Positions 41,231 to 51,063 are shown, numbered from the stretch's first letter. The stretch: DNA of 64,000 nt from Glycocaulis sp050485565 (GCF_050485565.1 NZ_JBJHBQ010000006.1:124001-188000), one strand, 5' to 3'. The notes: generated by a model not told the origin, from the letters alone. Made by a program: numbers and translations.

Positions 41231-42682
41231 ATGCCGACCCGTCACGTACTCACTGTTCACGGCTGGAGCGCCCGCGACACATCGATGCAAAAGCTCGCCG
41301 GATTCCTCGGCGGGCAGGGCTTTGCCGTGGAGCATGTCTGGCTGGGCGGCTACCCCTCCATGGCCGACGAGGTGCATCTGGCCGACAGTGCTCGGCGGCT
41401 GGGTCAGCTTGTCAGGGAGATGCAGGCCGATGGCAGGCTGGGTCCGCACTTCCATGTCGTCACCCATTCCACCGGCGCGCTGGTCGTGCGCCAATGGCTC
41501 GCCTTCGAGCATGCCAGCGGCGGCGCGCCGGTTGATAATCTCGTCATGCTGGCGCCGGCCAATTTCGGCTCGCCGCTGGCGGTGATGGGCCGCTCGGCGC
41601 TGGGGCGGCTGATAAAGGGGTTTGGCAACAGATTCCAGACCGGCACCGAATTCCTGCACGCGCTGGAACATGGCTCCGAGCTGCAGGAACGCCTCTCCCT
41701 CTCTGACCGGCTATCGCGCGATGGCGACCGGAAGAGCGTGTTCAGCGAGGCAGGCACACGCCCCTATGTCATCACCGGCCTCGATGTCTTCCGGCCGATG
41801 GGCATTCTGGGCGAAAGCGCGTGGGACGGCACGGTGCGCGCCGCCAGCGCCCATATCGACCCGCAAGGCGTGACGGTTGATTTCAGCCAGCGCGGCGATG
41901 ACGGCCTGCCCTCGCGGCGCTTATGGACACGGCGCGGGCCGGACAGCACCGCCTTTGCCGTGCTGCCCGACCGCCACCATCTCAACATCACCGAACCCTC
42001 AGAGCGCGGCGATACCGGCGCAGGGCGCCTCGGACGGATGATCCTGCAGGCCCTGCGCACCGATGACGCCATTGGCTACCGCCAGGTCCGCGATGACTGG
42101 AAAGCGCTCAACGCCGCCACCCGCACCCTGGTCCAGCCCGGTGCCGGAGCCAGCCGCGCCAGTCTCGACTCCGAAGAGGAGCTGGGTCCGGACGCCTTTA
42201 ACGAGCATTACCAGATCGTGTTCTCGGTACGCGATGATACCGGCCTGCCGGTCAATGATTATTTCGTCTGGCTGACCATGCCCACCGAGAACGAACTCGC
42301 CTCGGGTCTGGGTGCATCCGTTTCAAAGCCCGAAGAATACGCGCTGCGCCACGTGCTCAAGAAAGTGCATGTGAACCGGCGCGATGCCTCGCGGCGCGTC
42401 TTCCATATCGACCGGCGCGAGCTGATGAAGCAGGGCGGGCTGAAATCAGCGATGACGCCGGCCCGCCTGCCCCTGCTGGCTGCGGGCCTGTCCGCCCCGG
42501 CACCGGGCAGGCTCATCAGCTATTTTGAACGCGGCGATGCGATGGGATCGGGCCTCATCCCGCTGCGCAGCCTGACCGGCGACGGAGAACAATTCCTGAA
42601 ACGCTATGCCACCCATTTCATCGAGGTCATCGTGCCAAGACAGCCCGATGAGAGCGTGTTCACGGTGCGCGCGAGTGGCTAG
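41231..42682 (+). CDS. Lipase-like alpha/beta hydrolase
   Basis: This 483-residue protein has an alpha/beta-hydrolase core: LTVHGWSARDTSMQKLAGFL (oxyanion region) and HVVTHSTGALVVRQWL, with nucleophile Ser80 in HSTG rather than the usual GxSxG first glycine. LAPANFGSPLAVMG resembles the bacterial lipase core. Residues about 310-480 form a second domain of unknown role. The ATG at 41231 has GGAG 7 nt upstream. Its stop and that of the convergent rlmJ share CTAG at 42679-42682. Confidence 0.75.
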   Translation: MPTRHVLTVHGWSARDTSMQKLAGFLGGQGFAVEHVWLGGYPSMADEVHLADSARRLGQLVREMQADGRLGPHFHVVTHSTGALVVRQWLAFEHASGGAPVDNLVMLAPANFGSPLAVMGRSALGRLIKGFGNRFQTGTEFLHALEHGSELQERLSLSDRLSRDGDRKSVFSEAGTRPYVITGLDVFRPMGILGESAWDGTVRAASAHIDPQGVTVDFSQRGDDGLPSRRLWTRRGPDSTAFAVLPDRHHLNITEPSERGDTGAGRLGRMILQALRTDDAIGYRQVRDDWKALNAATRTLVQPGAGASRASLDSEEELGPDAFNEHYQIVFSVRDDTGLPVNDYFVWLTMPTENELASGLGASVSKPEEYALRHVLKKVHVNRRDASRRVFHIDRRELMKQGGLKSAMTPARLPLLAAGLSAPAPGRLISYFERGDAMGSGLIPLRSLTGDGEQFLKRYATHFIEVIVPRQPDESVFTVRASG

Positions 42683-43572
42683 CCTGCCCAGCTCGCCGCC
42701 ATCTCGTCGGTCACAATGCCATCGAGGCGCCAGCCTGCGCCCTCACCCTGTCTGAGCACCTCGCATAGCCAGGGCATCAACACCAGCAGATCGGCTTCCA
42801 GCGTGTGGGGCGGGTTGATGATGACAAGGCCCGCACCAGCGAGCTTGCCCTCGCTTTGAAGATCACGCACCCACATATCGGCGCGCAGAATGGATGACGG
42901 CTCCACATCGCGCTCCGTGACCAGCCACTCGGCCAGCCCCTCATCGAACCGGTCGAGCGACCAGAGATCCTTCATCGGCCGCCAGAAGATGAAGGTGCCT
43001 GTCGGCCAGCGCTCCAGCCCCTTCATCGCAGCCTCGGCAAGGCGCACGAACTCGTCGCGGCCTTCGAAGGGCGGATCGATGAGGACCAGGCCCCGCTTCT
43101 CGCGCGGCGGCAGCAGGGCCTTGAGCGCCTTGTAGCCGTCGCGCTGCTCCACCTTCACCCGCGCATTGAGCGCATAGCGCTTGTCGAGCGTCTTGGAATC
43201 CGCCTCGTGCAACTCGCACAAATGCACCCGGTCCTGCGGACGGATCAGCCGCGCGGACACTTCCGGGGAGCCGGGATAGGCGGTGAGGTCTGCGCCCGTA
43301 TTCATCGCCTTGATGATACGCAGCAAGGGCGTGAGCACGCGCTCCACATCGCCGGGACAATCCGCCTCCATCACACGGCCAATACCCTGTTGCCATTCCG
43401 GGCTGCGCCGGGCGGCATCGCTGGTCAGATCGTACGCCCCGATCCCGGCATGGGTATCGATGACGGCAAACGGCTTGTCCTTGCGTTTCAAATGCTCAAG
43501 GCACAGCGCCAGCACGCCATGCTTGAGCACATCGGCAAAGTTTCCGGCATGAAAGGCGTGACGATAGTTCAT
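42679..43572 (-). CDS. rlmJ: 23S rRNA (adenine2030-N6)-methyltransferase
   Basis: This 297-residue methyltransferase starts MNYRHAFHAGNFADVLKHGVLALCLEHLKRKDKPFAVIDTHAGIGAYDL, the RlmJ signature. The catalytic DPPF motif lies in GLVLIDPPFEGRDEF, where DPPF is the N6-adenine methyltransferase type. It modifies A2030 of 23S rRNA. The in-frame region upstream of the ATG at 43572 is not conserved. It is divergent from the S10 peptidase. Confidence 0.94.
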   Translation of the reverse strand: MNYRHAFHAGNFADVLKHGVLALCLEHLKRKDKPFAVIDTHAGIGAYDLTSDAARRSPEWQQGIGRVMEADCPGDVERVLTPLLRIIKAMNTGADLTAYPGSPEVSARLIRPQDRVHLCELHEADSKTLDKRYALNARVKVEQRDGYKALKALLPPREKRGLVLIDPPFEGRDEFVRLAEAAMKGLERWPTGTFIFWRPMKDLWSLDRFDEGLAEWLVTERDVEPSSILRADMWVRDLQSEGKLAGAGLVIINPPHTLEADLLVLMPWLCEVLRQGEGAGWRLDGIVTDEMAASWAG

Positions 43573-43703
43573 GGGATGAGCTTCTAGGCGGGCAGGCGAG
43601 GCCACGCAATTGTGAACGCACAGGTCCATTGACGCACCGGGCATCACCGCTAGCCTTCCCGGCGGAACACACGGCACGAAGCCGGTTCGGGGAGATCACA
43701 CAC

Positions 43704-45203
43704 ATGATAAAACAGTTTGCAGCAGGGCTTGCAGCCCTTGTCCTTGGCGTTTCCGGCGCTGCCGCACAGGCGCCCGACACGGCCAATGATCCGCGCGAGC
43801 CGCGCGTGTTTGAAAGCCGCGGCGAAGTTACCGCCAATGGCCAGCGCGTGCGCTACCGGGCCATCGCCGGCGAGACCTTCCTGCGCGATGAGAACGGCGC
43901 GGCAACGGCGGCCATCTTCTCCACCAGCTATATCCGCGAGGGCGTGTCTGACCCGCGCACCCGGCCCGTAGCCTTCATCTTCAATGGCGGGCCGGGCTCG
44001 GCGTCGCTCTGGCTGCATATGGGCGTGTTCGGCCCGGTTCATCTGGTCCTGCCCTCCGAGGCCGAGGACGATGGCGCAGCGCCCTATGATATCCGCTCCA
44101 ACCCGCACTCACTGCTCGATTCAGCCGACCTTGTTTTCATCGACCCGGTCGGCACCGGCTATAGCCGCACGCTGGGCGATGCCGATCCGGCCCAGTTCTG
44201 GGGCGTCAATGAGGATGCGCGTTCTCTGGGACAGTTCATCCGCATCTGGCTGACCGAGAACCGGCGCTGGAACTCGCCCAAATACCTGATGGGCGAAAGC
44301 TATGGCACGACGCGCATCGGCGCGCTGATGAACGAGATGGAGCTCGGCTGGAACAATGTCGCCTTCAACGGCGTGGTGCTGATCTCGGTCGTGATGGAGA
44401 TGGCCAATGCCCGGCCCGATAATCCGCTGGGCCTGACCGGGCTGCTGCCGGGCTATGCCGCCACCGCCTGGTATCATAACCGCGTGGACCGCTCCGCCTG
44501 GAATAATGATTTCACCGCCTTCCTGCGTGATGCGCGCGACTTTGCCACTGACGAGTTCCTGCCCGTCCTCCTGCGCGGACATGATGTGGACGAAGCCCGC
44601 TTCAACGCCACAACCATCCGCATGGCGGAGCTGACCGGCCTGTCCACCGACTATCTGCGTTCAGCCAGCCTGCGCGTGCCTTTGAACCGCTTCCGCACCG
44701 AGATATTGCGCGAGGACGGCCGCAGCGTGGGCCGGTTTGATTCCCGCTTTGCCGGGCTGGAGCCGGACTCACTGCGGGAGAACCCCGAAGGCGATCCGTC
44801 CGGCTATGGAATCTCGGCGGGCTACACGGCGGCCATGCGCGAGCACTATACCCGCAATCTCGGCGTCAACATTCCAGACACCTATGTGACGCTCGGCGGC
44901 GTGCGCGACTGGAACTGGAATGCGGGCGAGGCCGGGGGCAACAACTCCTACCTCAACACCTCGATCTGGCTGGAGCGCGCCATGCGGCAGAACTCCGATC
45001 TGCGTGTGCTGGCCACCAATGGCATTTACGATCTCGCCACGCCCTTCTTCGGCACCGAGATGACCTTCAACCGGCGCACCTATGACCAGGACCGTGTGAC
45101 GCTGACCTATTACGAGGCCGGGCACATGATGTATCTGCACCACCCGTCCATCGAACAGCTCGCCCGCGATGTGCGCGAGTTTGTGGCAGCGGGTGCGCGT
45201 TAG
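43704..45203 (+). CDS. Secreted S10 family serine carboxypeptidase
   Basis: This 499-residue protein has a signal peptide MIKQFAAGLAALVLGVSGAAAQ. The S10 domain shows the substrate-binding FIFNGGPGSAS, nucleophile Ser199 in LMGESYGTTR, the catalytic aspartate in VLATNGIYDLATPF and the histidine in YYEAGHMMYLHHPS. S10 peptidases remove C-terminal residues at acid pH. It is likely periplasmic. The ATG at 43704 follows GGGGAG. It ends 4 nt into the convergent membrane gene. Confidence 0.94.
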   Translation: MIKQFAAGLAALVLGVSGAAAQAPDTANDPREPRVFESRGEVTANGQRVRYRAIAGETFLRDENGAATAAIFSTSYIREGVSDPRTRPVAFIFNGGPGSASLWLHMGVFGPVHLVLPSEAEDDGAAPYDIRSNPHSLLDSADLVFIDPVGTGYSRTLGDADPAQFWGVNEDARSLGQFIRIWLTENRRWNSPKYLMGESYGTTRIGALMNEMELGWNNVAFNGVVLISVVMEMANARPDNPLGLTGLLPGYAATAWYHNRVDRSAWNNDFTAFLRDARDFATDEFLPVLLRGHDVDEARFNATTIRMAELTGLSTDYLRSASLRVPLNRFRTEILREDGRSVGRFDSRFAGLEPDSLRENPEGDPSGYGISAGYTAAMREHYTRNLGVNIPDTYVTLGGVRDWNWNAGEAGGNNSYLNTSIWLERAMRQNSDLRVLATNGIYDLATPFFGTEMTFNRRTYDQDRVTLTYYEAGHMMYLHHPSIEQLARDVREFVAAGAR

Positions 45204-45859
45204 CGGCGCGGCTTCCGCGTAAGGTCCGCGACCGCCGCAAGGCCGGTCAGGACCAGAAAGACGGCCATGCTTGTCATGGCAAGTTCTTCTGCGCTGGCAG
45301 GCGGTTCACCCAAGAGGTGGATCGCCTCCAGCGCGAAGAGTACCGCCACCAGCACAAACGGCCAGATGCGCCCGATCAGGCCCTTCGCCTGTGTGACGCG
45401 CAGGTAGAAGATCAGCCCGGCCAGAACGAGCGCCACCTCCAGCCCCAGCGCCAGAGGAAGATTGTCCCACAGGCCAAAGCCCGCCATCGGCCCGCCCGGC
45501 CAGAGCAGCAGGTCCGGCGCGTGCACGATCAGATCCAGAAGCCAGTGGGAGAAGCTGGCACCCGCCACCAGCAGGCCGCCAGCCAGGCGTGCTTTCCGGG
45601 CGATGAGCCCATAGGCCAGACCCAAAAGGGCCGACAGCGCGAGCGCGCCCGGCAATGAGTGCGTATAGGGCATGTGGTGCAGGTCGAGCGGGCTCATCGC
45701 GGTAAAGCCCGGCACGATGCGCACCTGCTCGATCCCGGCAAGGATCAGCACACCCCACACCACGTCGATGAATTGCACCGCGAAGAACAGCGCCCAGAGC
45801 GGCACGGTTCTGACGAGCGCTGGCGCAGCCAGAGCCGGACCATAATGGCCTATGAACAT
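45200..45859 (-). CDS. Membrane protein of unknown function, YdjM-like histidine motifs
   Basis: This 219-residue protein has about six hydrophobic segments. Conserved-looking polar residues within the membrane (LDLHHMPYTHSL and FSHWLLDLIVHAPDLL) recall the metal-dependent-hydrolase-like membrane family of YdjM (DUF457). No activity is known. It starts 43 nt after the apt stop, reading away from apt in the same direction, and overlaps the S10 peptidase stop by 4 nt. Confidence 0.7.
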   Translation of the reverse strand: MFIGHYGPALAAPALVRTVPLWALFFAVQFIDVVWGVLILAGIEQVRIVPGFTAMSPLDLHHMPYTHSLPGALALSALLGLAYGLIARKARLAGGLLVAGASFSHWLLDLIVHAPDLLLWPGGPMAGFGLWDNLPLALGLEVALVLAGLIFYLRVTQAKGLIGRIWPFVLVAVLFALEAIHLLGEPPASAEELAMTSMAVFLVLTGLAAVADLTRKPRR

Positions 45860-45901
45860 GGTGCGCCCTCCCCTGATCGCCAGACCGGGGAAGAATAAGA
45901 C

Positions 45902-46432
45902 CTAATGCCCGTCGAAGGCCACAAGAGTCGCGACCGGCACGTCCAGCGCGCGCAGGCGCTCCACGCCGCCCAACTCTGGCAGATCCACCACGAAGGATGC
46001 CCCTTCAACATGCGCGCCGGCCCGGCGCAGCAGCTTTACCGCCGCTTCTGCCGTGCCTCCGGTGGCAATGAGATCGTCAACCAGCAGGACACGCTCACCG
46101 GCGGCAACCGCGTCGGTGTGCATCTCCACCTCGTCCGTGCCGTATTCCAGCTCATAAGACTGGCCGATCGTGTCGAAGGGCAGCTTGCCCTTCTTGCGGA
46201 TCGGCACAAAGCCGATGGAGAGCTGGTGGGCGATGGCCCCGCCGAGAATGAAGCCACGCGCCTCGATACCGGCAATCCTGTCGATCTTGGTACCCGCGTG
46301 TGGCGCGATCATCGCGTCAATGGCCGCCCGGAAGGCCCGCGCATCGCCCAGCAGGGTGGTGATGTCGCGAAACATGATGCCGGGCTTGGGATAGTCCGGG
46401 ATCGTACGGATCGCTGCCTTGATATGGTCCAT
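45902..46432 (-). CDS. apt: Adenine phosphoribosyltransferase
   Basis: This 176-residue enzyme makes AMP from adenine and PRPP. Motifs: IPDYPKPGIMFRDITTLLGDA, GIEARGFILGGAIAHQL and the PRPP loop VLLVDDLIATGGTAEAAVKLL. The ATG at 46432 follows GGGGGG; an upstream in-frame start is less likely. mtnP ends 63 nt upstream; MtnP releases adenine that Apt salvages, so the pair is a functional unit. Confidence 0.95.
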   Translation of the reverse strand: MDHIKAAIRTIPDYPKPGIMFRDITTLLGDARAFRAAIDAMIAPHAGTKIDRIAGIEARGFILGGAIAHQLSIGFVPIRKKGKLPFDTIGQSYELEYGTDEVEMHTDAVAAGERVLLVDDLIATGGTAEAAVKLLRRAGAHVEGASFVVDLPELGGVERLRALDVPVATLVAFDGH

Positions 46433-46494
46433 GAAGCCCCCCCTTGGGCCGGCTGGAATGACGGGCACATGGTTCGTGCCTGCAGGAAGCCGCG

Positions 46495-47379
46495 TCAAGC
46501 GCGCGATAGCACGCGCCCGGCAATGGTGGACAGCCGGGCGACCAGATCAGGATCACGGTGTTCAGGCGCGGTGATGATGGCGTGATCGAGCACGCTTCCA
46601 ATCCCGGCCGGGTCGGGCGTGCGCTCCTGCCCGGCCATCACCGAGGTGAGGGCTGAAATCAGGTCATGGGCGCGGCCGCTGTTTTCGCCCATCACTTTGA
46701 GGATATCGTTGATATCAACATCGGAATCGGCTTCCCGCCAGCAATCATAGTCGGTGACCATGCACACGCTGGCATAGGGTAGCTCCGCTTCACGCGCGAG
46801 CTTGGCTTCGGGCATGTTGGTCATGCCGATCACATCCACACCCCAGCCGCGGTAAAGGCGGCTTTCGGCGCGGGTGGAAAATTGCGGGCCTTCCATGGCG
46901 AGATAGGTGCCGCCCTCAACGACATTCTCCACGCCTGCCTTGCGCGCGGCGTCGGCGGCCATGGCAGACAGGCGCTTGCAGACCGGGTCGGCCATCGGAA
47001 CATGAGCCACGCAGCCCGGCCCGAAGAAACTTTTCTCGCGGGCATAGGTGCGGTCCACATACTGGTCCACGACAACGAAAGCGCCCGGTGCCAGCTCCTC
47101 CTTCATGGAGCCGCAGGCCGACAGGGACAATATATCCGTCACGCCTGCCCGCTTCAGGGCATGGATATTGGCCCGGTAATTGATCGCGCTCGGCGACAGG
47201 CTATGGCCCTTGCCGTGACGGGCGAGAAACACCAGCTCCACGCCATTGAGCCGTGCGCGCACCAGCTGGCCGGACGGCGAACCCCAGGGCGTTTCCACCG
47301 TCTGGCGGCGTACATCCTCCAGCCCGGACAGCTGATAGAGGCCCGACCCGCCGATAATCCCCAACACCCAGCCCGTCAT
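46495..47379 (-). CDS. mtnP: S-methyl-5'-thioadenosine phosphorylase
   Basis: This 294-residue phosphorylase splits methylthioadenosine into adenine and methylthioribose 1-phosphate. Motifs: IIGGSGLYQL, FLARHGKGHSLSPSAINYRANIHALK, STRAESRLYRGWGVDVIGMTNMPEAKLAREAELPYASVCMVTDYDCW. It starts at ATG 47379 within TAATG, overlapping the grpB-like stop by 1 nt, with GGAGG upstream. Adenine goes to the Apt encoded next. Confidence 0.95.
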   Translation of the reverse strand: MTGWVLGIIGGSGLYQLSGLEDVRRQTVETPWGSPSGQLVRARLNGVELVFLARHGKGHSLSPSAINYRANIHALKRAGVTDILSLSACGSMKEELAPGAFVVVDQYVDRTYAREKSFFGPGCVAHVPMADPVCKRLSAMAADAARKAGVENVVEGGTYLAMEGPQFSTRAESRLYRGWGVDVIGMTNMPEAKLAREAELPYASVCMVTDYDCWREADSDVDINDILKVMGENSGRAHDLISALTSVMAGQERTPDPAGIGSVLDHAIITAPEHRDPDLVARLSTIAGRVLSRA

Positions 47380-47987
47380 TACTCGGCACTCCTCCAATAG
47401 GCATCGGGCGCGCCGGGCACCCAGCGAGTAAGCTCTGCCCAGCTTTCCGCGCTGCGCAGCGCAATGGAAATGAAGGGACGCTTGATCGCCTGATACGCAT
47501 CACGATCTTTGCGGGTTTTAACCGCAAGCGCCATCTTGAACTCGCCATAATCGCGCCGGGAGGGCACGTCATCGCGCAGAAAATCGCGCAGCAGCAGGGC
47601 ATTGCGTGCAGCAGCGGCTCCATTGCGGCGGATATGGATATGGACGCGGCGCGCGCCCTTGGCTTCGCGGAAATAGAGCTTGCGCCAGTCATCCTCGCCC
47701 AGCGCGGGCGGGCTTTCCGGGTGGGGCGGGTCGTAGGTATTGCTGTCGCGGAAACGGTAGCCGGCTCCCAACATAGCCGCGATGATGCCCTCGTCCTCAA
47801 GACGCATCACCAGGGCCTGAATGTCTATAACATCCTTCGCCGCCAGCCCGGGTACGGCTGTGGATCCGACATGATCTACGCGCAGCGCGAGCGGTCCAAG
47901 CGCGGCTGCCACGGCCTCGGCGTGGCTGAGACCTTCCTCCACCCAGCGGGGCTCGTAGGCGATGACGTCGATCGGATCTTTCTTCAT
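47379..47987 (-). CDS. GrpB family protein (UPF0157, nucleotidyltransferase fold)
   Basis: This 202-residue protein has the GrpB pattern YEPRWVEEG...LRVDHVGSTAVPGLAAKDVIDIQALV, YRFRDSN, RRVHIHIRRNGAAAARNALLLRDFLRDD and AYQAIKRPFI. The fold is that of nucleotidyltransferases (GS.AV.GL..KD.ID). Its substrate is unknown; in other bacteria GrpB is fused to dephospho-CoA kinase. It is the first gene of a three-gene unit with mtnP and apt. Confidence 0.9.
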   Translation of the reverse strand: MKKDPIDVIAYEPRWVEEGLSHAEAVAAALGPLALRVDHVGSTAVPGLAAKDVIDIQALVMRLEDEGIIAAMLGAGYRFRDSNTYDPPHPESPPALGEDDWRKLYFREAKGARRVHIHIRRNGAAAARNALLLRDFLRDDVPSRRDYGEFKMALAVKTRKDRDAYQAIKRPFISIALRSAESWAELTRWVPGAPDAYWRSAE

Positions 47988-48013
47988 GCCGTCCTGCCAG
48001 CGCTACCGGGCGT

Positions 48014-48048
48014 AAAAACGGGCCGTCCCGGTATCAGGACGGCCCGTT
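48014..48048 (-). terminator. Intrinsic terminator of the petABC operon
   Basis: AACGGGCCGTCC at 48017-48028 pairs perfectly with GGACGGCCCGTT at 48037-48048. On the minus strand the hairpin is followed by TTTTT. It lies 45 nt after the petC stop. Confidence 0.88.
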
Positions 48049-48092
48049 CCAGCTTATTGCAGGGGCCTTGCGAGGCAAGGCCCGTCTGCTGG

Positions 48093-48908
48093 CTAGTGTT
48101 CCACCTTCGACCAGACCTGCCGATAGGTGAAGAACAGCAGGCCGCACAGGATGACGAGATAGGCCAGCACCATCAGGCCGAGGCGCTTGCGCTGTTCCAT
48201 GTGGGGATCAGACGCCCACGCCAGGAACTCGGTCACGTCATTGGCCATCTGCTCAACGGTGGCTTCCGTACCGTCATTATAGGTCAGCAGGCCGTCTTCG
48301 AACTGGGGCGGCATGGCGATCAGCCCGCCGGGGAAGTACGGGTTGTAGTAGAGGCCAGCACCAACGGTGACGCCTTCCGGCGGCTCTTCGCCATATCCCA
48401 TCATCAGCGAGCGGATATAGGGCGCGCCATAGTGGCGGGCACGCGTGATGATCGACATGTCCGGCGGATAGGCGCCGTTATTGGCAGCCCGGCCCTGCGC
48501 CTCGTTGGCATAGGGTGACGGGAAGCGGTCGGACGGACGGCCGGGACGCTCGAACATGTCGCCAAACTCGTCGGGACCGTCCTCGACGATGTATTCGGCG
48601 GCAATGGCGCGCACGACCGGATTGTCGTTCGGATTGGGATAGGCCGGATCGTAGAAGGGGCCACCGCGCTGGCCCAGATGGCGCAGTGCCAGATGCTCCA
48701 GGCCATGGCAGGCCGCACAGACCTGGTTGAACACGTAGAAGCCGCGCTGGACCGCGCCCCGGTCGAACGAGCTGAACGGCCCGTCAAACGAGAAGCGGTG
48801 GTCTTCCGGCTTGCGGTATTCACCAGCAGCCGAGGCCAGGCCGACAGCGGCCAGAGCGCCGGTAGCGGCAACGAAAAGGGTGCGGATCAGACGCATTGTT
48901 CCATTCAC
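48093..48908 (-). CDS. petC: Cytochrome c1, bc1 complex
   Basis: This 271-residue protein has a signal peptide ending LASAAGEYRKP, a c-type haem site CAACH at about residues 64-68, the sixth-ligand methionine region IAMPPQFEDGLL, and a C-terminal anchor helix MVLAYLVILCGLLFFTYRQVW. It carries electrons from the Rieske centre to cytochrome c. Start at 48908 or at the second ATG 48896; the latter sits at better spacing from AGGAG. It is the last gene of petABC. Confidence 0.95.
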   Translation of the reverse strand: MNGTMRLIRTLFVAATGALAAVGLASAAGEYRKPEDHRFSFDGPFSSFDRGAVQRGFYVFNQVCAACHGLEHLALRHLGQRGGPFYDPAYPNPNDNPVVRAIAAEYIVEDGPDEFGDMFERPGRPSDRFPSPYANEAQGRAANNGAYPPDMSIITRARHYGAPYIRSLMMGYGEEPPEGVTVGAGLYYNPYFPGGLIAMPPQFEDGLLTYNDGTEATVEQMANDVTEFLAWASDPHMEQRKRLGLMVLAYLVILCGLLFFTYRQVWSKVEH

Positions 48909-48910
48909 TC

Positions 48911-50197
48911 CTATTCAGCCGGAACCGCGGCAGGCGCGGGTTTGGATTTACTGCCCAGGACCGATTCCTCAATCGAGGCTGGCCGCTTTGATGGCTTCTC
49001 CACGAAACCCAATATGGGCAGGATGACGAGGAAGTAGGCAAAGTAGTAGATGGTCAGCACGCGGCCCAGCAGCAGGAAGTCAACGCCAATGGCGCCCAGA
49101 CCCGGCACCGGCGTATCAGGCAGTTCCGCACCGGCCCAGCCCAGACCCAGGCAAGCCACGATGAAGAAGCCGAAGAACCAGCGGGCCAGCGGGCGATAGC
49201 GCATGGAGCGCACTTTCGAGGTGTCGAGCCATGGCAGCACGAACAGGATGCCGATAGCACCGAACATCAACAGCACACCGCCAAGCTTGTCAGGCACTGC
49301 GCGCAGGATGGCGTAGAAGGGCAGCAGATACCATTCCGGCACGATCAGCGCAGGCGTGACCAGCGGGTCGGCGGGAATGAAGTTGTCGGAGTGACCCAGC
49401 GCGTCCGGCCAGTAGAAGACGAAGAAGGCGAAGATCACCATGAACAGCGCGATGCCGAACCCGTCCTTCGACGTGTAGTAGGGATGGAAGGGCAGCGTGT
49501 CGCGATTGGACTTCACCTCGATTCCGGTCGGGTTGTTATTGCCCGGCACGTGCAGCGCCCAGATGTGCAGGCCAACAACGCCCGCAATCAGGAACGGAAT
49601 GAGATAGTGCAGCGAGAAGAAGCGGTTCAGCGTGGCATTGCCAACCGAGAACCCGCCCCACAGCCATTCGGTGATCGGGCCGCCAACAAGCGGGAAGGCA
49701 CCCAGCAAATTGGTGATCACCATCGCGCCCCAATAGGACATCTGGCCCCAGGGCAGCACATAGCCAAGGAAGGCAGCGGCCATCATCAGCAGGTAGATGA
49801 CAACGCCGAGAATCCACAGCAATTCGCGCGGTGCCTTGTACGACCCGTAATAGAGGCCGCGGAAGATGTGCATGTAGACGGCCAGGAAGAACATGGACGC
49901 GCCCACGGCGTGGATCGAGCGGATCAGCCAGCCATAATTCACATCGCGGTCGATGCGCTGAACACTGGCAAAGGCATGGTCGATATGGGGCACGTAGTGC
50001 ATGGCCAGCACGATGCCGGTGATGATCTGGATCATCAGGCAGACGGTCAGGATGCCGCCAAACGTGTACCAGTAATTGAGGTTACGCGGTGTGGGGAAAT
50101 CCACGAAGGAGTCCCAGCCCAGCCGCACGATCGGCAGGCGCGCATCCAGCCATTTGGTAAAGCCGGTTTTCGGTTCGTAGGTCGAAGGTCCGCTCAT
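48911..50197 (-). CDS. petB: Cytochrome b, bc1 complex
   Basis: This 428-residue membrane protein has eight helices. Haem ligand histidines lie in RSIHAVGASMFFLAVYMHIFRGLYYGSY and YLIPFLIAGVVGLHIWALHVPGNNNP; the Qo-site motif PEWY is in IVPEWYLLPFYAILRAVPDKLGG. It oxidises quinol and pumps charge. The ATG at 50197 follows GGGGAAAAACAAGCG; a longer frame upstream overlaps petA and is not conserved. Confidence 0.96.
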   Translation of the reverse strand: MSGPSTYEPKTGFTKWLDARLPIVRLGWDSFVDFPTPRNLNYWYTFGGILTVCLMIQIITGIVLAMHYVPHIDHAFASVQRIDRDVNYGWLIRSIHAVGASMFFLAVYMHIFRGLYYGSYKAPRELLWILGVVIYLLMMAAAFLGYVLPWGQMSYWGAMVITNLLGAFPLVGGPITEWLWGGFSVGNATLNRFFSLHYLIPFLIAGVVGLHIWALHVPGNNNPTGIEVKSNRDTLPFHPYYTSKDGFGIALFMVIFAFFVFYWPDALGHSDNFIPADPLVTPALIVPEWYLLPFYAILRAVPDKLGGVLLMFGAIGILFVLPWLDTSKVRSMRYRPLARWFFGFFIVACLGLGWAGAELPDTPVPGLGAIGVDFLLLGRVLTIYYFAYFLVILPILGFVEKPSKRPASIEESVLGSKSKPAPAAVPAE

Positions 50198-50211
50198 CGC
50201 TTGTTTTTCCC

Positions 50212-50829
50212 CTAGCCGAGACGCAGCACTGAGGCTGAGGTGAAGGTCATGACAGGCACGGAGAGATTCTCCGGTGCCGGCCCGCGGCGGATACGCCCCG
50301 AGGTGTCGTAGTGAGAGCCGTGGCACGGGCAGAACCACGCACCGTAATCACCGGCGCCTTCGGTCGGCACGCAGCCAAGGTGGGTGCAGTTCGCGCTGGT
50401 GACGAGAAGCGAGCTGCGCAGCGCATCTTCGATCTCAACACCGTCGGCGACCTCGGCCGTCATGGCAGAGCGGTTCTCGTCGGTTGCCGGCACGCCGTCG
50501 CCCAGATTGAAATTGCGGGCATCCCGGTCCGGGAGGCTGGCAATATCGACATTGCGCGCTGATTCCACTTCAGCGGCGGTGCGCCTGCGCACGAAGTGCG
50601 GGCGCTCGCGGTAGATGACCGTGATCTCCTGGCCCTCTTCCAGCTCGCCGATATTCACCTCGGTGGAGGCCAGCGCGAGCGTGTCGGCCGCAGGGTTCAT
50701 CTGGTCGATGAAGGGCCAGATCGTAAACGCGCCACCGACGGCAAGCGCGCCGCCCGTTGCAATGTAAATGAAATCGCGGCGGCTTGGCTCCTGGCCATGG
50801 GCGCCGGTGTTTTCAACAGCTTCTGTCAC
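50212..50829 (-). CDS. petA: Ubiquinol-cytochrome c reductase Rieske iron-sulfur subunit
   Basis: This 205-residue protein starts at GTG 50829 (MTEAVENTGAHGQEPSRRDFIYIATGGALAVGGAFTIWPFIDQMNP), giving a Tat-type twin-arginine SRRDF and a membrane anchor. The 2Fe-2S ligands are in CTHLGC and CPCHGSHYD with GPAPENL following. A GAGAGG site precedes the GTG. It is the first gene of petABC, 14 nt before petB. Confidence 0.94.
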   Translation of the reverse strand: MTEAVENTGAHGQEPSRRDFIYIATGGALAVGGAFTIWPFIDQMNPAADTLALASTEVNIGELEEGQEITVIYRERPHFVRRRTAAEVESARNVDIASLPDRDARNFNLGDGVPATDENRSAMTAEVADGVEIEDALRSSLLVTSANCTHLGCVPTEGAGDYGAWFCPCHGSHYDTSGRIRRGPAPENLSVPVMTFTSASVLRLG

Positions 50830-51063
50830 GCGCAGACCTCTCTCACGGCGGCTGGCAACGTCGTCTACGCCACCTGTATGGCGTAAGTCTGCACGCAGCC
50901 GCAAGGCCCGCGCAGACACGTCGTTCCCATTGATCTAGCGCGACAGGCCGGCCCCGCCCTTGCGTCTCAACGCCGCAGCGTCCGCCCCGTCAACGCTTTC
51001 TGGTGCGGCGGGATTAGAATGAGAACCGCAATTTTTCAACCAGATTATCTGCGTGAAAGCGTC